A stretch of 35,733 nt of DNA from assembly GCA_903873945.1 (NCBI GenBank), contig CAIQQM010000170.1, positions 1 through 35,733 of the forward strand, given 5' to 3'. Each line of letters begins with the position of its first letter. Positions within the stretch are counted from its first letter, which is position 1. Source of the stretch: an uncultured Verrucomicrobiota bacterium (GTDB lineage Bacteria > Verrucomicrobiota > Verrucomicrobiia > Limisphaerales > UBA8199). The notes below the pieces were generated by a model. That model ran no database searches and was not told the origin of the DNA. It saw only the letters and a list, made by a program, of their open reading frames with translations. The position numbers and the translations under genes are program-made. This document shows positions 24,877 to 31,566 of the stretch, piece after piece.

Positions 24877-25436
24877 AGCGAGGGCATATCCGGCGCGAAT
24901 AGGTCCGCAATGGTGTTCGTGTACAGATGGGCCCGCCCCTTGTTCCATGTAAAGGGCCAGACCGTGTCCACCCTGACCATGTAGTAGGTGATTTGCGTGT
25001 TGAACGCATTCGAAATCAAGGACACCGTTACGAAATTGGTCGCGTAAAGGCAGTTCGTGCCGGAGACCGGCAGATCCAGCGTGTTGGTGGTGTACCCGGT
25101 CCACACGTTATTGGAGCAACTCCAGGCCGTCAGGTTCAGATTGGTGATCTGGCATTTGGTGTTGTCCCAAACCGCCGCTTTGGCCTGCTCGAGTTGCTGT
25201 ATCGAGTACGCCTGCGCCGCCAGCGAAAGCCCCGACCATTCCGCGCGGTATAGGCCCTGGACATAGGCGGTGATGACCCCGCAGAAAATAAGCGAGGCGA
25301 TGGCGAGACAGACCACCACCTCCGCCAAAGTGAAAGCCGAAGCCGGACGCTTCAGTGGGAAAGTCGGTATTGGTTCATTGGCATCCATAACCGGTCTCGA
25401 CCCTACCCCGAAAGATGTTTCATTGCAATTGCTCAT
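24873..25436 (-). CDS. PilV/GspI-like minor prepilin
   Basis: A 187-residue prepilin with the class III signal 'LKRPASAFTLAEVVVCLAIA' (cut before Phe, Glu at +5, Ala at -1), then a hydrophobic helix and 'SIQQLEQAKAAVWD', a helix end typical of PilV/GspI. The rest is a small Thr/Asn-rich domain with several Cys residues. Two starts are possible, ATG 25436 and ATG 25388 (MDANEPIP); the longer leader is unusual, so 25388 may be correct. It is the first of three overlapping minor-pilin genes, followed by the W- and X-like subunits. It lies 20 bp after the beta-strand repeat protein gene. Confidence 0.86.
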   Translation of the reverse strand: MSNCNETSFGVGSRPVMDANEPIPTFPLKRPASAFTLAEVVVCLAIASLIFCGVITAYVQGLYRAEWSGLSLAAQAYSIQQLEQAKAAVWDNTKCQITNLNLTAWSCSNNVWTGYTTNTLDLPVSGTNCLYATNFVTVSLISNAFNTQITYYMVRVDTVWPFTWNKGRAHLYTNTIADLFAPDMPSL

Positions 25437-25455
25437 TCCAGTATGAGGCGCCAGC

Positions 25456-26634
25456 CTAGCTTTGCCCCGGGATGGGCAGCAGCGTAATCCGGTAAAACCG
25501 GTGGCTGTTTGTGCCGATGCTTTCAGTAAAGGTGGCCGTGGTGTTGTTTGTCGTGATGATCATGGCGCCGTTCTTCCAGGAAGCGTCACTCAGGTTCAGC
25601 TTGTACTGCACCTGGTAGTCACGGTTGGTCACCGTGCTCCAGGTGATGGTCACGCTCGCGGGACTGGCTGGCACGATGGACTGGATCACGGGAAATACGG
25701 GCGTGACGAATCCCTGGGAGTCGATTTGCCCCGGCGTATCGAGGAAATCTTTAAAATCAATCAGTGCCAGCTGGGTTGGGGTGAGGCCCGCGCTGTTCGT
25801 CCCGAAACGCAACGAGTCAACGTTTGGCGAGTAGCCCGTGATCGTCAGATAAATTCCGCCCCAATCCTCGTTGTGACTGTCGGCGAAGACCAGGGTGCTG
25901 GCGGCATCGCCAAAATCGATCGTTCGAACCGCGCCGTCGTAGTTGTTGCCGGCCAAATCCAGCGTGCCAAGCGTTTGGCTAAAGCCGCCGGTGCCGAACG
26001 TCGCCGAGGTGCCTGAGTTGTCGCCCGTGCCCTCGGCGAGCACCAGCTTGCTCGTGTTCGGAAGCACCTGGGGCGCACCCAGGAGCAGCGTGCCGCCTTC
26101 GATCACCGTCGGACCAAGATACGTGTTGGTCGCTCCCAAAATCACGGTTCCGTCGGCGCATTTGTCGATGCCGTTGGTCGTTCCTGCCGCGCTGGTGATA
26201 ACGGAGTTGATCGTGGCGGTCTGTCTGCTGTACCCCACTGTTGAAATGTAGGGCGTGTTTTTGTCCAGCACCCCGCCTTGCAGCGTGGGGGTGCCGTAAA
26301 GAAAGGAGATGTCGCTGACCTGCTGGGTGTTCACGACGGTCACCGTGTACGACCCAACATCGCTCCACCAGGTGTCTCCATAAGCCGCAAAAATTACATT
26401 CGCCCGGTTTGTGTAGGCGAAAGTGTCGCTGTCCCCGTAATAGTCCACTGTCCAGAACGGGTCCACGCCCCAGGTGCCCGAGGCATCGTCGCCCGCCCCA
26501 TCGTCGCTCCCGTTGGCGTCCCAGTAATAAGTGGGAGTGGAAGCATTCGTCAAAGTGACCGAGAATAGCAACGCCAGCACCGTTGCTCGTATCCAGTTGC
26601 TTCTGCGTGTTGTCTGTAAGATGAAATAGTTCAT
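25456..26634 (-). CDS. autotransporter-associated beta-strand repeat protein
   Basis: About 392 residues from ATG 26634; the ORF track adds 30 upstream codons that lack sense. A signal peptide ('RATVLALLFSVTLTNAS') is followed by 'YYWDANGSDDGAGDDASGTW' and 'GVDPFWTVD', typical of PEP-type/PATR surface proteins. Then come 'TLQGGVLDKNT', 'TNGIDKCADGTVILGATNTY' and 'GPTVIEGGTLLLGAP', the autotransporter-associated beta-strand repeat signature (a beta-helix). The C-terminus, 'RDYQVQYKLNLSDASWKNG' ... 'HRFYRITLLP', is the same module found at the ends of the two giant secreted proteins in this locus. It is probably exported and surface-associated. Being immediately upstream of the minor pilins suggests co-expression with the apparatus. 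Confidence 0.87.
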   Translation of the reverse strand: MNYFILQTTRRSNWIRATVLALLFSVTLTNASTPTYYWDANGSDDGAGDDASGTWGVDPFWTVDYYGDSDTFAYTNRANVIFAAYGDTWWSDVGSYTVTVVNTQQVSDISFLYGTPTLQGGVLDKNTPYISTVGYSRQTATINSVITSAAGTTNGIDKCADGTVILGATNTYLGPTVIEGGTLLLGAPQVLPNTSKLVLAEGTGDNSGTSATFGTGGFSQTLGTLDLAGNNYDGAVRTIDFGDAASTLVFADSHNEDWGGIYLTITGYSPNVDSLRFGTNSAGLTPTQLALIDFKDFLDTPGQIDSQGFVTPVFPVIQSIVPASPASVTITWSTVTNRDYQVQYKLNLSDASWKNGAMIITTNNTTATFTESIGTNSHRFYRITLLPIPGQS

Positions 26635-26922
26635 GCCAAGTGAGATTGTCAGCAAGTGGGATGCCGAAATTTGCCTAACACAGATTTTATAACCTGTTGC
26701 CCGAAAATATATTGCAATCCGCACGGCTTGGTTCAGGGGAAAACCCTTCGGCTCTGCCGGAGGACTTGCAAAGTTTACGTGTGAAAGGAGACTGTATTTG
26801 CCTCGGCTAATCGCATCAGTTATGATTGCATAGGCTTAAGCCCGCACTCCGAATGAAATGGGGACCGGGGGGCGCGGAATGTTTCTGGCCTTGGTGGTTA
26901 GGACAGGTGGTCTCCTTGATTT
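26635..26922. other. divergent intergenic region
   Basis: About 290 bp between the minus-strand secretion locus and the plus-strand receiver gene. It should carry both promoters. I see no tRNA, repeat module or clear -35/-10 pair that I would defend. Confidence 0.4.
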
Positions 26923-27336
26923 ATGCCGCGTAAAAAAATTCTAGTCATTGATGATAGCCGCATCATTCTGAAAACCCTCTCCCTGAAGTTGACCGCCAAC
27001 GGCTATGATGTCGTTACTGCGATTGACGGGAGCGAGGCCATCGCGGCGGTTCGGCACGATAAGCCCGACCTTATCCTGCTCGATATCGGTTTCCCGATTG
27101 ACGTCGGTCACGGTGGCGGTGTGCCGTGGGACGGCTTCCTCATCATGGATTGGTTGCGGCGCATGGACGAAGCCAAGGACACCCCATTCATCATCATTAC
27201 CGGCGGCGATCCGGCCAAGTTTAAAGACCGCGCGCTCAAGGCGGGCGCCATCAGTTTCTTTCACAAACCCATCGAAAACAACGAGTTGCTCATCGCCATT
27301 CGCCAGATTTTCGGGGAACCGGATCCGCCGGCCTGA
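26923..27336 (+). CDS. single-domain response regulator receiver protein (paralogue of 3668-4234)
   Basis: A 137-residue stand-alone REC domain. Motifs are 'ILVIDDSRIILKTLSLKL' (acidic pocket), 'KPDLILLDIGFP' (phospho-acceptor Asp), 'FIIITGGD' (Thr) and 'FFHKPIE' (Lys). It shares with the receiver at 3668 the inserted loop 'DVGHGGGVPWDGFLIMDWLR' (there 'DVAHGANVAWNGFGILTWLR'), plus similar flanks, but lacks the Pro-rich N-terminal extension. No output domain, so it likely signals by protein-protein contact. It is transcribed away from the secretion locus, so the two paralogues bracket it. Start codon and length fit a complete domain. Confidence 0.93.
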   Translation: MPRKKILVIDDSRIILKTLSLKLTANGYDVVTAIDGSEAIAAVRHDKPDLILLDIGFPIDVGHGGGVPWDGFLIMDWLRRMDEAKDTPFIIITGGDPAKFKDRALKAGAISFFHKPIENNELLIAIRQIFGEPDPPA

Positions 27337-27440
27337 CCGCGCATTCGCGGCGCGCCAAAGCGCCGCTACGGCGCGACGGCGGCTGCCGCTTTCGCCAGGT
27401 TTAATCCGTCTAAAGTTCTAGGCCCTCCCCATCTGTGTAA

Positions 27441-27530
27441 ATCTGCAATCTGTGGCCAGACCCTCTGGCTTCAATCCGCAATCCGCATTCCGCAATCCGC
27501 AATCCGAAATGGAAGATTCCGTGTTCAATC
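27441..27530 (+). repeat. dispersed intergenic repeat, module 2, copy B
   Basis: AATCTGCAATCTGTGGCCAG, then ACCCTCTGGCTTCAATCCGC, a tandem ATCCGCAATCCG tract, GAAATGGAAGATTCC and GTGTTCAATC. Same order as the copies at 18598 and 28871. It runs directly into the 68-bp exact repeat. The intervening 27337-27440 segment has GC-rich short inverted repeats (GGCGCGCC, GCGCCGC) but no gene. Confidence 0.8.
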
Positions 27531-27585
27531 AGTGGCTGAATTTCTTTTCCCCGTCTGTGATGGGAAGTCGAACTTCGACTCTGTG
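27518..27585 (+). repeat. 68-bp exact dispersed repeat, copy B
   Basis: Identical by eye to 3492-3559, about 24 kb away, including the near-palindrome AGTCGAACTTCGACT. The left flank here is module 2; at 3492 it is module 1. Confidence 0.85.
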
Positions 27586-27631
27586 GCCATTCCGTCCGCC
27601 TTTCGCCTCTTTGCGTTCTGCGTTAAATTCC

Positions 27632-28504
27632 TCACGCCAGCCGCTTCGCTCGCAGTTGGAATTCATCGAGGAATGCCTGCAACAAGGCTGAAGTCTTGCC
27701 TCGCCAGAGCGCTCCAACGACGATCGGCATAAAGTCCGGCAATGGCAATGCCCGCACGTTCACAGCCATCTTTGCCTTCGGCACCTGCACCGACAGGCCG
27801 ATGCCAAAACCGTTCGCCACGTAGGTCTCGATTAAATCAATCGAGCTCACTTCGATGCTCGGAAACCAGTCCACACCCAGCCGGTCCAGCCCTTGCTGGA
27901 AGTTCTTGCAGATGGCCTCGACGCCCGGCAGGCAGATCAGCGGTTCCTGGATTCGATCCCGCCGCCAGAGTTGCTCGGCGGAAGAGATCTCGCTGCCGGC
28001 CTCGACGAGCAACACCAGCGGCAATTCCTTGAGCGCCACCGACCGGATGCCGGGAGCCGATTTCTTTTCAAGGATTGTGATTGCCAGATCCAACTCTTCC
28101 TTTTGCAGCAGGGCTTCGAGCTCGGCCTGGTAGCCTTCGCGCAGGGCGATCTTCAAGTTTGGGAACTTCTTGCGCACGTTTTGGACCAGGTAAGGCAGAT
28201 GGTCGCGCAAGACGATGGTCGAGGCGCCGATGCGGATGTGGCGTGTCTTGCCGCCCTGCAATTCGCTGGTGATCATATCCAGGTTCGAAAAGAAAGGTTG
28301 GACGAACTGATAAAGCTTTTCACCTGCGGGCGTCAACGCGAAGGGACGGCGCTGGAACAGTGCGACCCCCAGATACTCCTCCAACTGGGCGACCTGGCCG
28401 CTCACCGCCGGCTGCTGAATGCCATACGGAATGTTGCGGACCGCTTCGGTGATGCCTCCGTGGCGGGCGACATAATAGAACAGCTCCAGATGATGAATGT
28501 TCAT
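27632..28504 (-). CDS. LysR-family transcriptional regulator
   Basis: A 290-residue LTTR of normal length. The N-terminal winged helix-turn-helix reads 'MNIHHLELFYYVARHGGITE', then 'PAVSGQVAQLEEYLGVALFQ' and 'RRPFALTPAGEKLYQFV', the classic LysR DNA-binding domain. A helical linker leads to a periplasmic-binding-protein-like effector domain ('HIRIGASTIVLRDHLPYL' ... 'EELDLAITILEKK' ... 'VANGFGIGLSVQVPKAKM'). An insertion in the recognition region ('RNIPYGIQQPAVS') is slightly longer than usual. LTTRs usually regulate a divergent gene, but upstream lies only a repeat-rich 1.2-kb region, so no target can be named from context. The 3' end runs toward dispersed repeats. Confidence 0.95.
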   Translation of the reverse strand: MNIHHLELFYYVARHGGITEAVRNIPYGIQQPAVSGQVAQLEEYLGVALFQRRPFALTPAGEKLYQFVQPFFSNLDMITSELQGGKTRHIRIGASTIVLRDHLPYLVQNVRKKFPNLKIALREGYQAELEALLQKEELDLAITILEKKSAPGIRSVALKELPLVLLVEAGSEISSAEQLWRRDRIQEPLICLPGVEAICKNFQQGLDRLGVDWFPSIEVSSIDLIETYVANGFGIGLSVQVPKAKMAVNVRALPLPDFMPIVVGALWRGKTSALLQAFLDEFQLRAKRLA

Positions 28505-28622
28505 GCTTCAGTCCTCAGCCTTGCCGGGCCCATCTTGCCGCATCGCCCCGGCCAATGGCAAGGCGCGTTTTGTCCTCGTAGCTGCCGGAACATGCGCCAG
28601 CTTTTGGACTGCGGCGGCTGCC

Positions 28623-28846
28623 GCTTTGGCAGTGGAGCGTGAGTGTGGCGGGGGACGTTTGCGTGCTTCGGTTCCAGTCAGCCAAACCGAAAGCGGCAGG
28701 GGACTGCCGTAGTCCAAGACGCTTCGCGTTTACGGACGCCGCCTGGAGTATGCGCCAGCTTTTGGACTGCGCCAATCCTCTGGCGCTTTGTGTTTTCCGC
28801 GAGAGATTCCCGTTCGAATTTCTGTGAGAAAATCCGTGTTCAATCC
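28623..28846 (+). repeat. dispersed intergenic repeat, module 1, copy B
   Basis: Counterpart of 3285-3505; the two align along their length from CGCTTTGGCAG to CGTGTTCAATC with scattered substitutions and small indels. A partial extra copy of the GCGCCAGCTTTTGGACTGCG piece precedes it at ~28596-28615. Confidence 0.8.
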
Positions 28847-28870
28847 CCTTTCCCCATCTGTGAAATCTGT

Positions 28871-28980
28871 GCAATCTGTGGCTAAATTCCCGTTCCACAT
28901 CTGTGGTCAGGCCCTCTGGCTTCAATCCGCAATCCGCAATCCGCAATCCGAAATGGAAGATTCCGTGTTCAATCCGTGGC
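28871..28980 (+). repeat. dispersed intergenic repeat, module 2, copy C
   Basis: GCAATCTGTGGCTAAATTCC, then CGTTCCACATCTGTGGTCAG, GCCCTCTGGCTTCAATCCGC, three ATCCGCA units, GAAATGGAAGATTCCGTG and TTCAATCCGTGGC. It is followed by further ATCTGTG-based units up to 29030 ending in ATCTGTGGCTAAAAAC. Confidence 0.8.
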
Positions 28981-29047
28981 TCAATCCCCTTTCCTCATCT
29001 GTGAAATCTGTGCCATCTGTGGCTAAAAACACTTGACTCCTCCCGCT

Positions 29048-29075
29048 TTGCCTTGTTGTATCATACAAATATAAT
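29048..29075 (+). promoter_or_regulatory. candidate sigma70-type promoter with a palindrome in the spacer
   Basis: TTGCCT (29048-29053), a 16-bp spacer and TATAAT (29070-29075). The spacer holds a perfect inverted repeat TTGTAT-C-ATACAA (29056-29068), a layout typical of a repressor operator. It lies in an AT-rich island just after a repeat block. No convincing gene follows for ~700 bp, so what it drives is unclear; a small RNA or the distant DUF2157 gene are possible. Confidence 0.4.
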
Positions 29076-29078
29076 ACT

Positions 29079-29770
29079 TTTATTGTCTTGCGCAGTGAAC
29101 CTGAAAATGCTAAGTGTATGAAAATGAAATGATACAGAGTTCCATGAGCGCCGCAAACGCGACCGCGAGCGGAGTTGAAACCGGGCTCTCTGCCGCTGGA
29201 CGGGGCTCGCAGGCCATGAATGTTTTCAACAAAGCGGGAGGGCTTCTGGCGTTTGGGCGGCATGCGGTTCATCGCCGCCTTCTTACCGGCCCGTCAATCC
29301 GGATGACCGGCAATCCACCGAAAATTCTGTTTTTGGTGTACCCAGGTGTACAAAAGTGTACGCGGGTGTACCGCACCCCACACTCGCCCCTCGACCATCC
29401 TTTCTCCACTTCCCCGCGCGCACCCAAAAACCGGTCTCAAAACGGCTCAAACAAGTGTCAAAATGGCTCAAAAAGTATCACGGAACAGATTCGGGACGTT
29501 GTCGGCGCGGGGTTCGGCCTGCGGTTTACGAATTCCGCACTCCGCACTCCGCATTCGGCAGGCTGGCATCTTTGAACCGGAATGAAGATTTTAATCCTGG
29601 GAAGTCGGCCTTCGGCTGTTAAATCCATGCCGCCGAAACCGCCCCGTCTCCCCATCGCTAAAACTGATGCTCGCTCAAACTTTTTCGATTAGCGCATTTT
29701 CACTGAGGGCTGTTAAGCTCTGGCGGTAATTCCAAAGTGGTCGCGTAACGAATTTGAGGACTTAATAAAT
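29079..29770 (+). other. long intergenic region with phased short repeats
   Basis: About 690 bp with no gene I can support. Four GTGTAC hexamers start at 29336, 29346, 29356 and 29366, exactly one helical turn apart. Two copies of a TCAAAAyGGCTCAAA core start at 29437 and 29458 (21-bp spacing). An ATTCCGCACTCCGCACTCCG tract near 29530 is related to the dispersed module 2. The 153-codon ORF called at 29114 runs through these repeats and matches no family. Confidence 0.45.
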
Positions 29771-30448
29771 ATGAAGTGCGCCGACATCGAAAAAATCCAG
29801 GAGGCCGGCCTGATCACGGCCGAACAACAACGCCAGATCATCGACCACTTCAAGCTCAGGGAGGAGGGCAACAAGTTTGTGGTGGTCATTTCCTTCGTGG
29901 GCGCAATTCTCGTCGCTTGCGGACTCATCCTGCTCGTTGCTGCCAACTGGGACGGGATCCCGCGCGGCGTGAAAATCGCCGCCGGGCTGCTGCTGATGTT
30001 CGGCGCCCACGGCGCGGGCTGGTACTTGCGCGAGGTGCGGGCAATTTATCGCAAAAGCGGCGAGGCCCTGCATCTTATGGGTTCCGCTCTCTTCCTCGGC
30101 AACATCGCGCTGATTGGCCAAATCTATCATATCTCGTCGCGTGTGCCGGATGCATTCTTGCTCTGGTGGGTTGGGATCGCTGCTTTGCCGTGGTTGCTGC
30201 GTTCCCAAGCCCAGCACATTCTCTGCCTGCTCGCCTTTGGACTTTGGTTCGGTCTCGAAATTAACCAGGAAGGCAGCCTGATTTACTTTGGCCAGGACGA
30301 ATTCCAGATCCTGCTCTATGCCTTGCTGGGCCTGTTTTACCTGGGCTTTGGATATTGTCTGCGGCGAACTCCATTCGCGGATTTTGCTTCCGCTACGGAG
30401 GAATTAGGCCTGTTGGGATTCCTGGCATTCGCTTTTCCCCTGACATGA
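29771..30448 (+). CDS. DUF2157-type membrane protein, N-terminal portion (ended by an in-frame TGA)
   Basis: A 225-codon ORF with a cytoplasmic start ('CADIEKIQEAGLITAEQQRQ') and several transmembrane helices, including 'VVVISFVGAILVACGLILLV', 'AAGLLLMFGAHGAGWYL' and 'ALLGLFYLGFGYCL'. This is the DUF2157 layout: a short helical N-terminus and a multi-helix membrane domain, function unknown. GAGGA lies 10 bases before the ATG. The frame stops at TGA 30446-30448, but the same frame stays open for 166 more codons (next entry) and encodes further membrane helices; together they make ~391 codons, about a normal full-length protein. The likely reading is one gene broken by a nonsense change (for example TGG to TGA), or two separately translated halves. 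Next to the GDYXXLXY gene, as is usual for this family. Confidence 0.8.
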   Translation: MKCADIEKIQEAGLITAEQQRQIIDHFKLREEGNKFVVVISFVGAILVACGLILLVAANWDGIPRGVKIAAGLLLMFGAHGAGWYLREVRAIYRKSGEALHLMGSALFLGNIALIGQIYHISSRVPDAFLLWWVGIAALPWLLRSQAQHILCLLAFGLWFGLEINQEGSLIYFGQDEFQILLYALLGLFYLGFGYCLRRTPFADFASATEELGLLGFLAFAFPLT

Positions 30449-30484
30449 GAAATATTCTACCGGAACCACGCCGCATCCGCTCCT

Positions 30485-30946
30485 GTGTGCGGCTGGATAT
30501 TCCCCGCTCTGGCGGGAGTGACGCTGCTGCTGATGGCGGGCGGCGTTATGGGCCTGAAGGACCTGAGCCGGCAATGGCGGTGGACCTGGGGTCTGGCGCT
30601 GGCCGGGGCGATTGGACTGCTGGCCGGCGAGCTGTTTCTTGCGCCCCAATGGTTGCCCGGTTATGGCCGGGACACTGCCGGCTATCATTGGGTTTGCGCA
30701 ATCGCCCTTTTCGTGTTTTGCCTGTTGCAGATCCAGGTCGGCATCAAGCGGCGCTCGCCGTTCATGGCCAATCTGGGCGTCGCTTTCATCGCCTTGGATA
30801 TCCTTGCCACTTACATCAACCTCTTCGGTTCCATGGCCCGCACCGGCCTCATGTTCGTCATCTCCGGCGTCTTCCTGATCCTCTTCGGCATCTACCTCGA
30901 GAAAAAGCGCCGCGTCTTGATGCAGAAAATCAAGGTGGTTAGTTGA
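30485..30946 (+). CDS. DUF2157-type membrane protein, C-terminal portion
   Basis: It is in the same frame as the preceding ORF and separated from it only by the TGA and eleven sense codons. It starts at a GTG with no clear ribosome binding site, which argues that it is the tail of one gene. It encodes four or more helices ('GWIFPALAGVTLLLMAGGVM', 'ALAGAIGLLAGELFLA', 'NLGVAFIALDILATYINLFG', 'TGLMFVISGVFLILFGIYLE') and ends with the basic 'KKRRVLMQKIKVVS'. The 'ALDILATYINLFG...RTGLMFVISG' block is typical of the C-terminal part of DUF2157/DUF4401 proteins. The downstream GDYXXLXY gene begins 26 bases later. Functional only if read through, re-initiated or if the TGA is an error. Confidence 0.72.
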   Translation: MCGWIFPALAGVTLLLMAGGVMGLKDLSRQWRWTWGLALAGAIGLLAGELFLAPQWLPGYGRDTAGYHWVCAIALFVFCLLQIQVGIKRRSPFMANLGVAFIALDILATYINLFGSMARTGLMFVISGVFLILFGIYLEKKRRVLMQKIKVVS

Positions 30947-30972
30947 TCGCTCATGAAGATGAAAGGCCAATT

Positions 30973-31527
30973 ATGAAACTTAAACTCTCGCTCCTTGTTC
31001 TGGTGCTTGCGCTCCAAACCGCGTGGATTCTCGGCACCACTTTTATCCAGGAACGCACACTCGCCGCCGGCACCGTCATTTCGCTCGAAACCCGCCTGGT
31101 CGATCCGCGCGACCTGCTCCGCGGTGACTATGTCACGCTGAATTACAAGATCAGCGACGTCGCCTTCGACCTGTTCTCTTCCGCCCGGACGAACCAGGTG
31201 CCGCCGGGCCAGACCGTTTATGTCGCGTTGGAACCGCGCGGGCAGTTCTACGAAGTCGTGCGGGCTTCAACCGAAGAGCTTGCGCCCGCCGCGGGCCAGG
31301 TCCTGCTCAAGGGGCGCAGTCAATCCAGGTGGAACAGCGCCACGGCAAAAACCGTGCGCGTCCTGTACGGCTTGGAAAGCTACTATGTCCGGGAAGGCAC
31401 AGGCAATCCGCGCGGCAAAAAACTCACCGTCCAGGCCGCCGTGCCCGCTTCCGGACAGGCCCGGATCAAGGAGGTTTTCATTGAAGGCAAGCCCTACGCC
31501 GAAGCGATGAAGGATTTCACGCGATGA
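30973..31527 (+). CDS. GDYXXLXY-domain membrane-anchored protein
   Basis: A 184-residue protein from ATG 30973 with AAAGG upstream; the ORF track extends ten codons to a TTG. A single N-terminal helix ('LSLLVLVLALQTAWILGTTF') acts as signal or anchor. The signature 'LVDPRDLLRGDYVTLNYKI' contains GDYxxLxY, which names the family. The beta-rich remainder includes 'PPGQTVYVALEPRG', 'LYGLESYYVREGTGN' and 'KLTVQAAVPASGQARIKEVF'. Members normally sit beside DUF2157/DUF4401 membrane proteins, exactly as here, implying a membrane complex of unknown role. Its own frame is intact although its partner is interrupted. Confidence 0.93.
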   Translation: MKLKLSLLVLVLALQTAWILGTTFIQERTLAAGTVISLETRLVDPRDLLRGDYVTLNYKISDVAFDLFSSARTNQVPPGQTVYVALEPRGQFYEVVRASTEELAPAAGQVLLKGRSQSRWNSATAKTVRVLYGLESYYVREGTGNPRGKKLTVQAAVPASGQARIKEVFIEGKPYAEAMKDFTR

Positions 31528-31566
31528 ACCCCGTCATTCGAATGCGCGCCACGGCGCTGTGATTTC

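Noticed and set aside
29114-29575. 153-codon plus-strand ORF before the DUF2157 gene
   Set aside because: Crosses the phased GTGTAC array, the 21-bp units and a module-2-like tract, with no ribosome binding site or family match.
30446-30493. TGA as a selenocysteine codon, with a GCCGCA...TGCGGC hairpin 22 nt downstream
   Set aside because: The loop is long and lacks a clear bacterial SECIS form, DUF2157 is not a known selenoprotein family, and a TGG to TGA change explains the site more simply.
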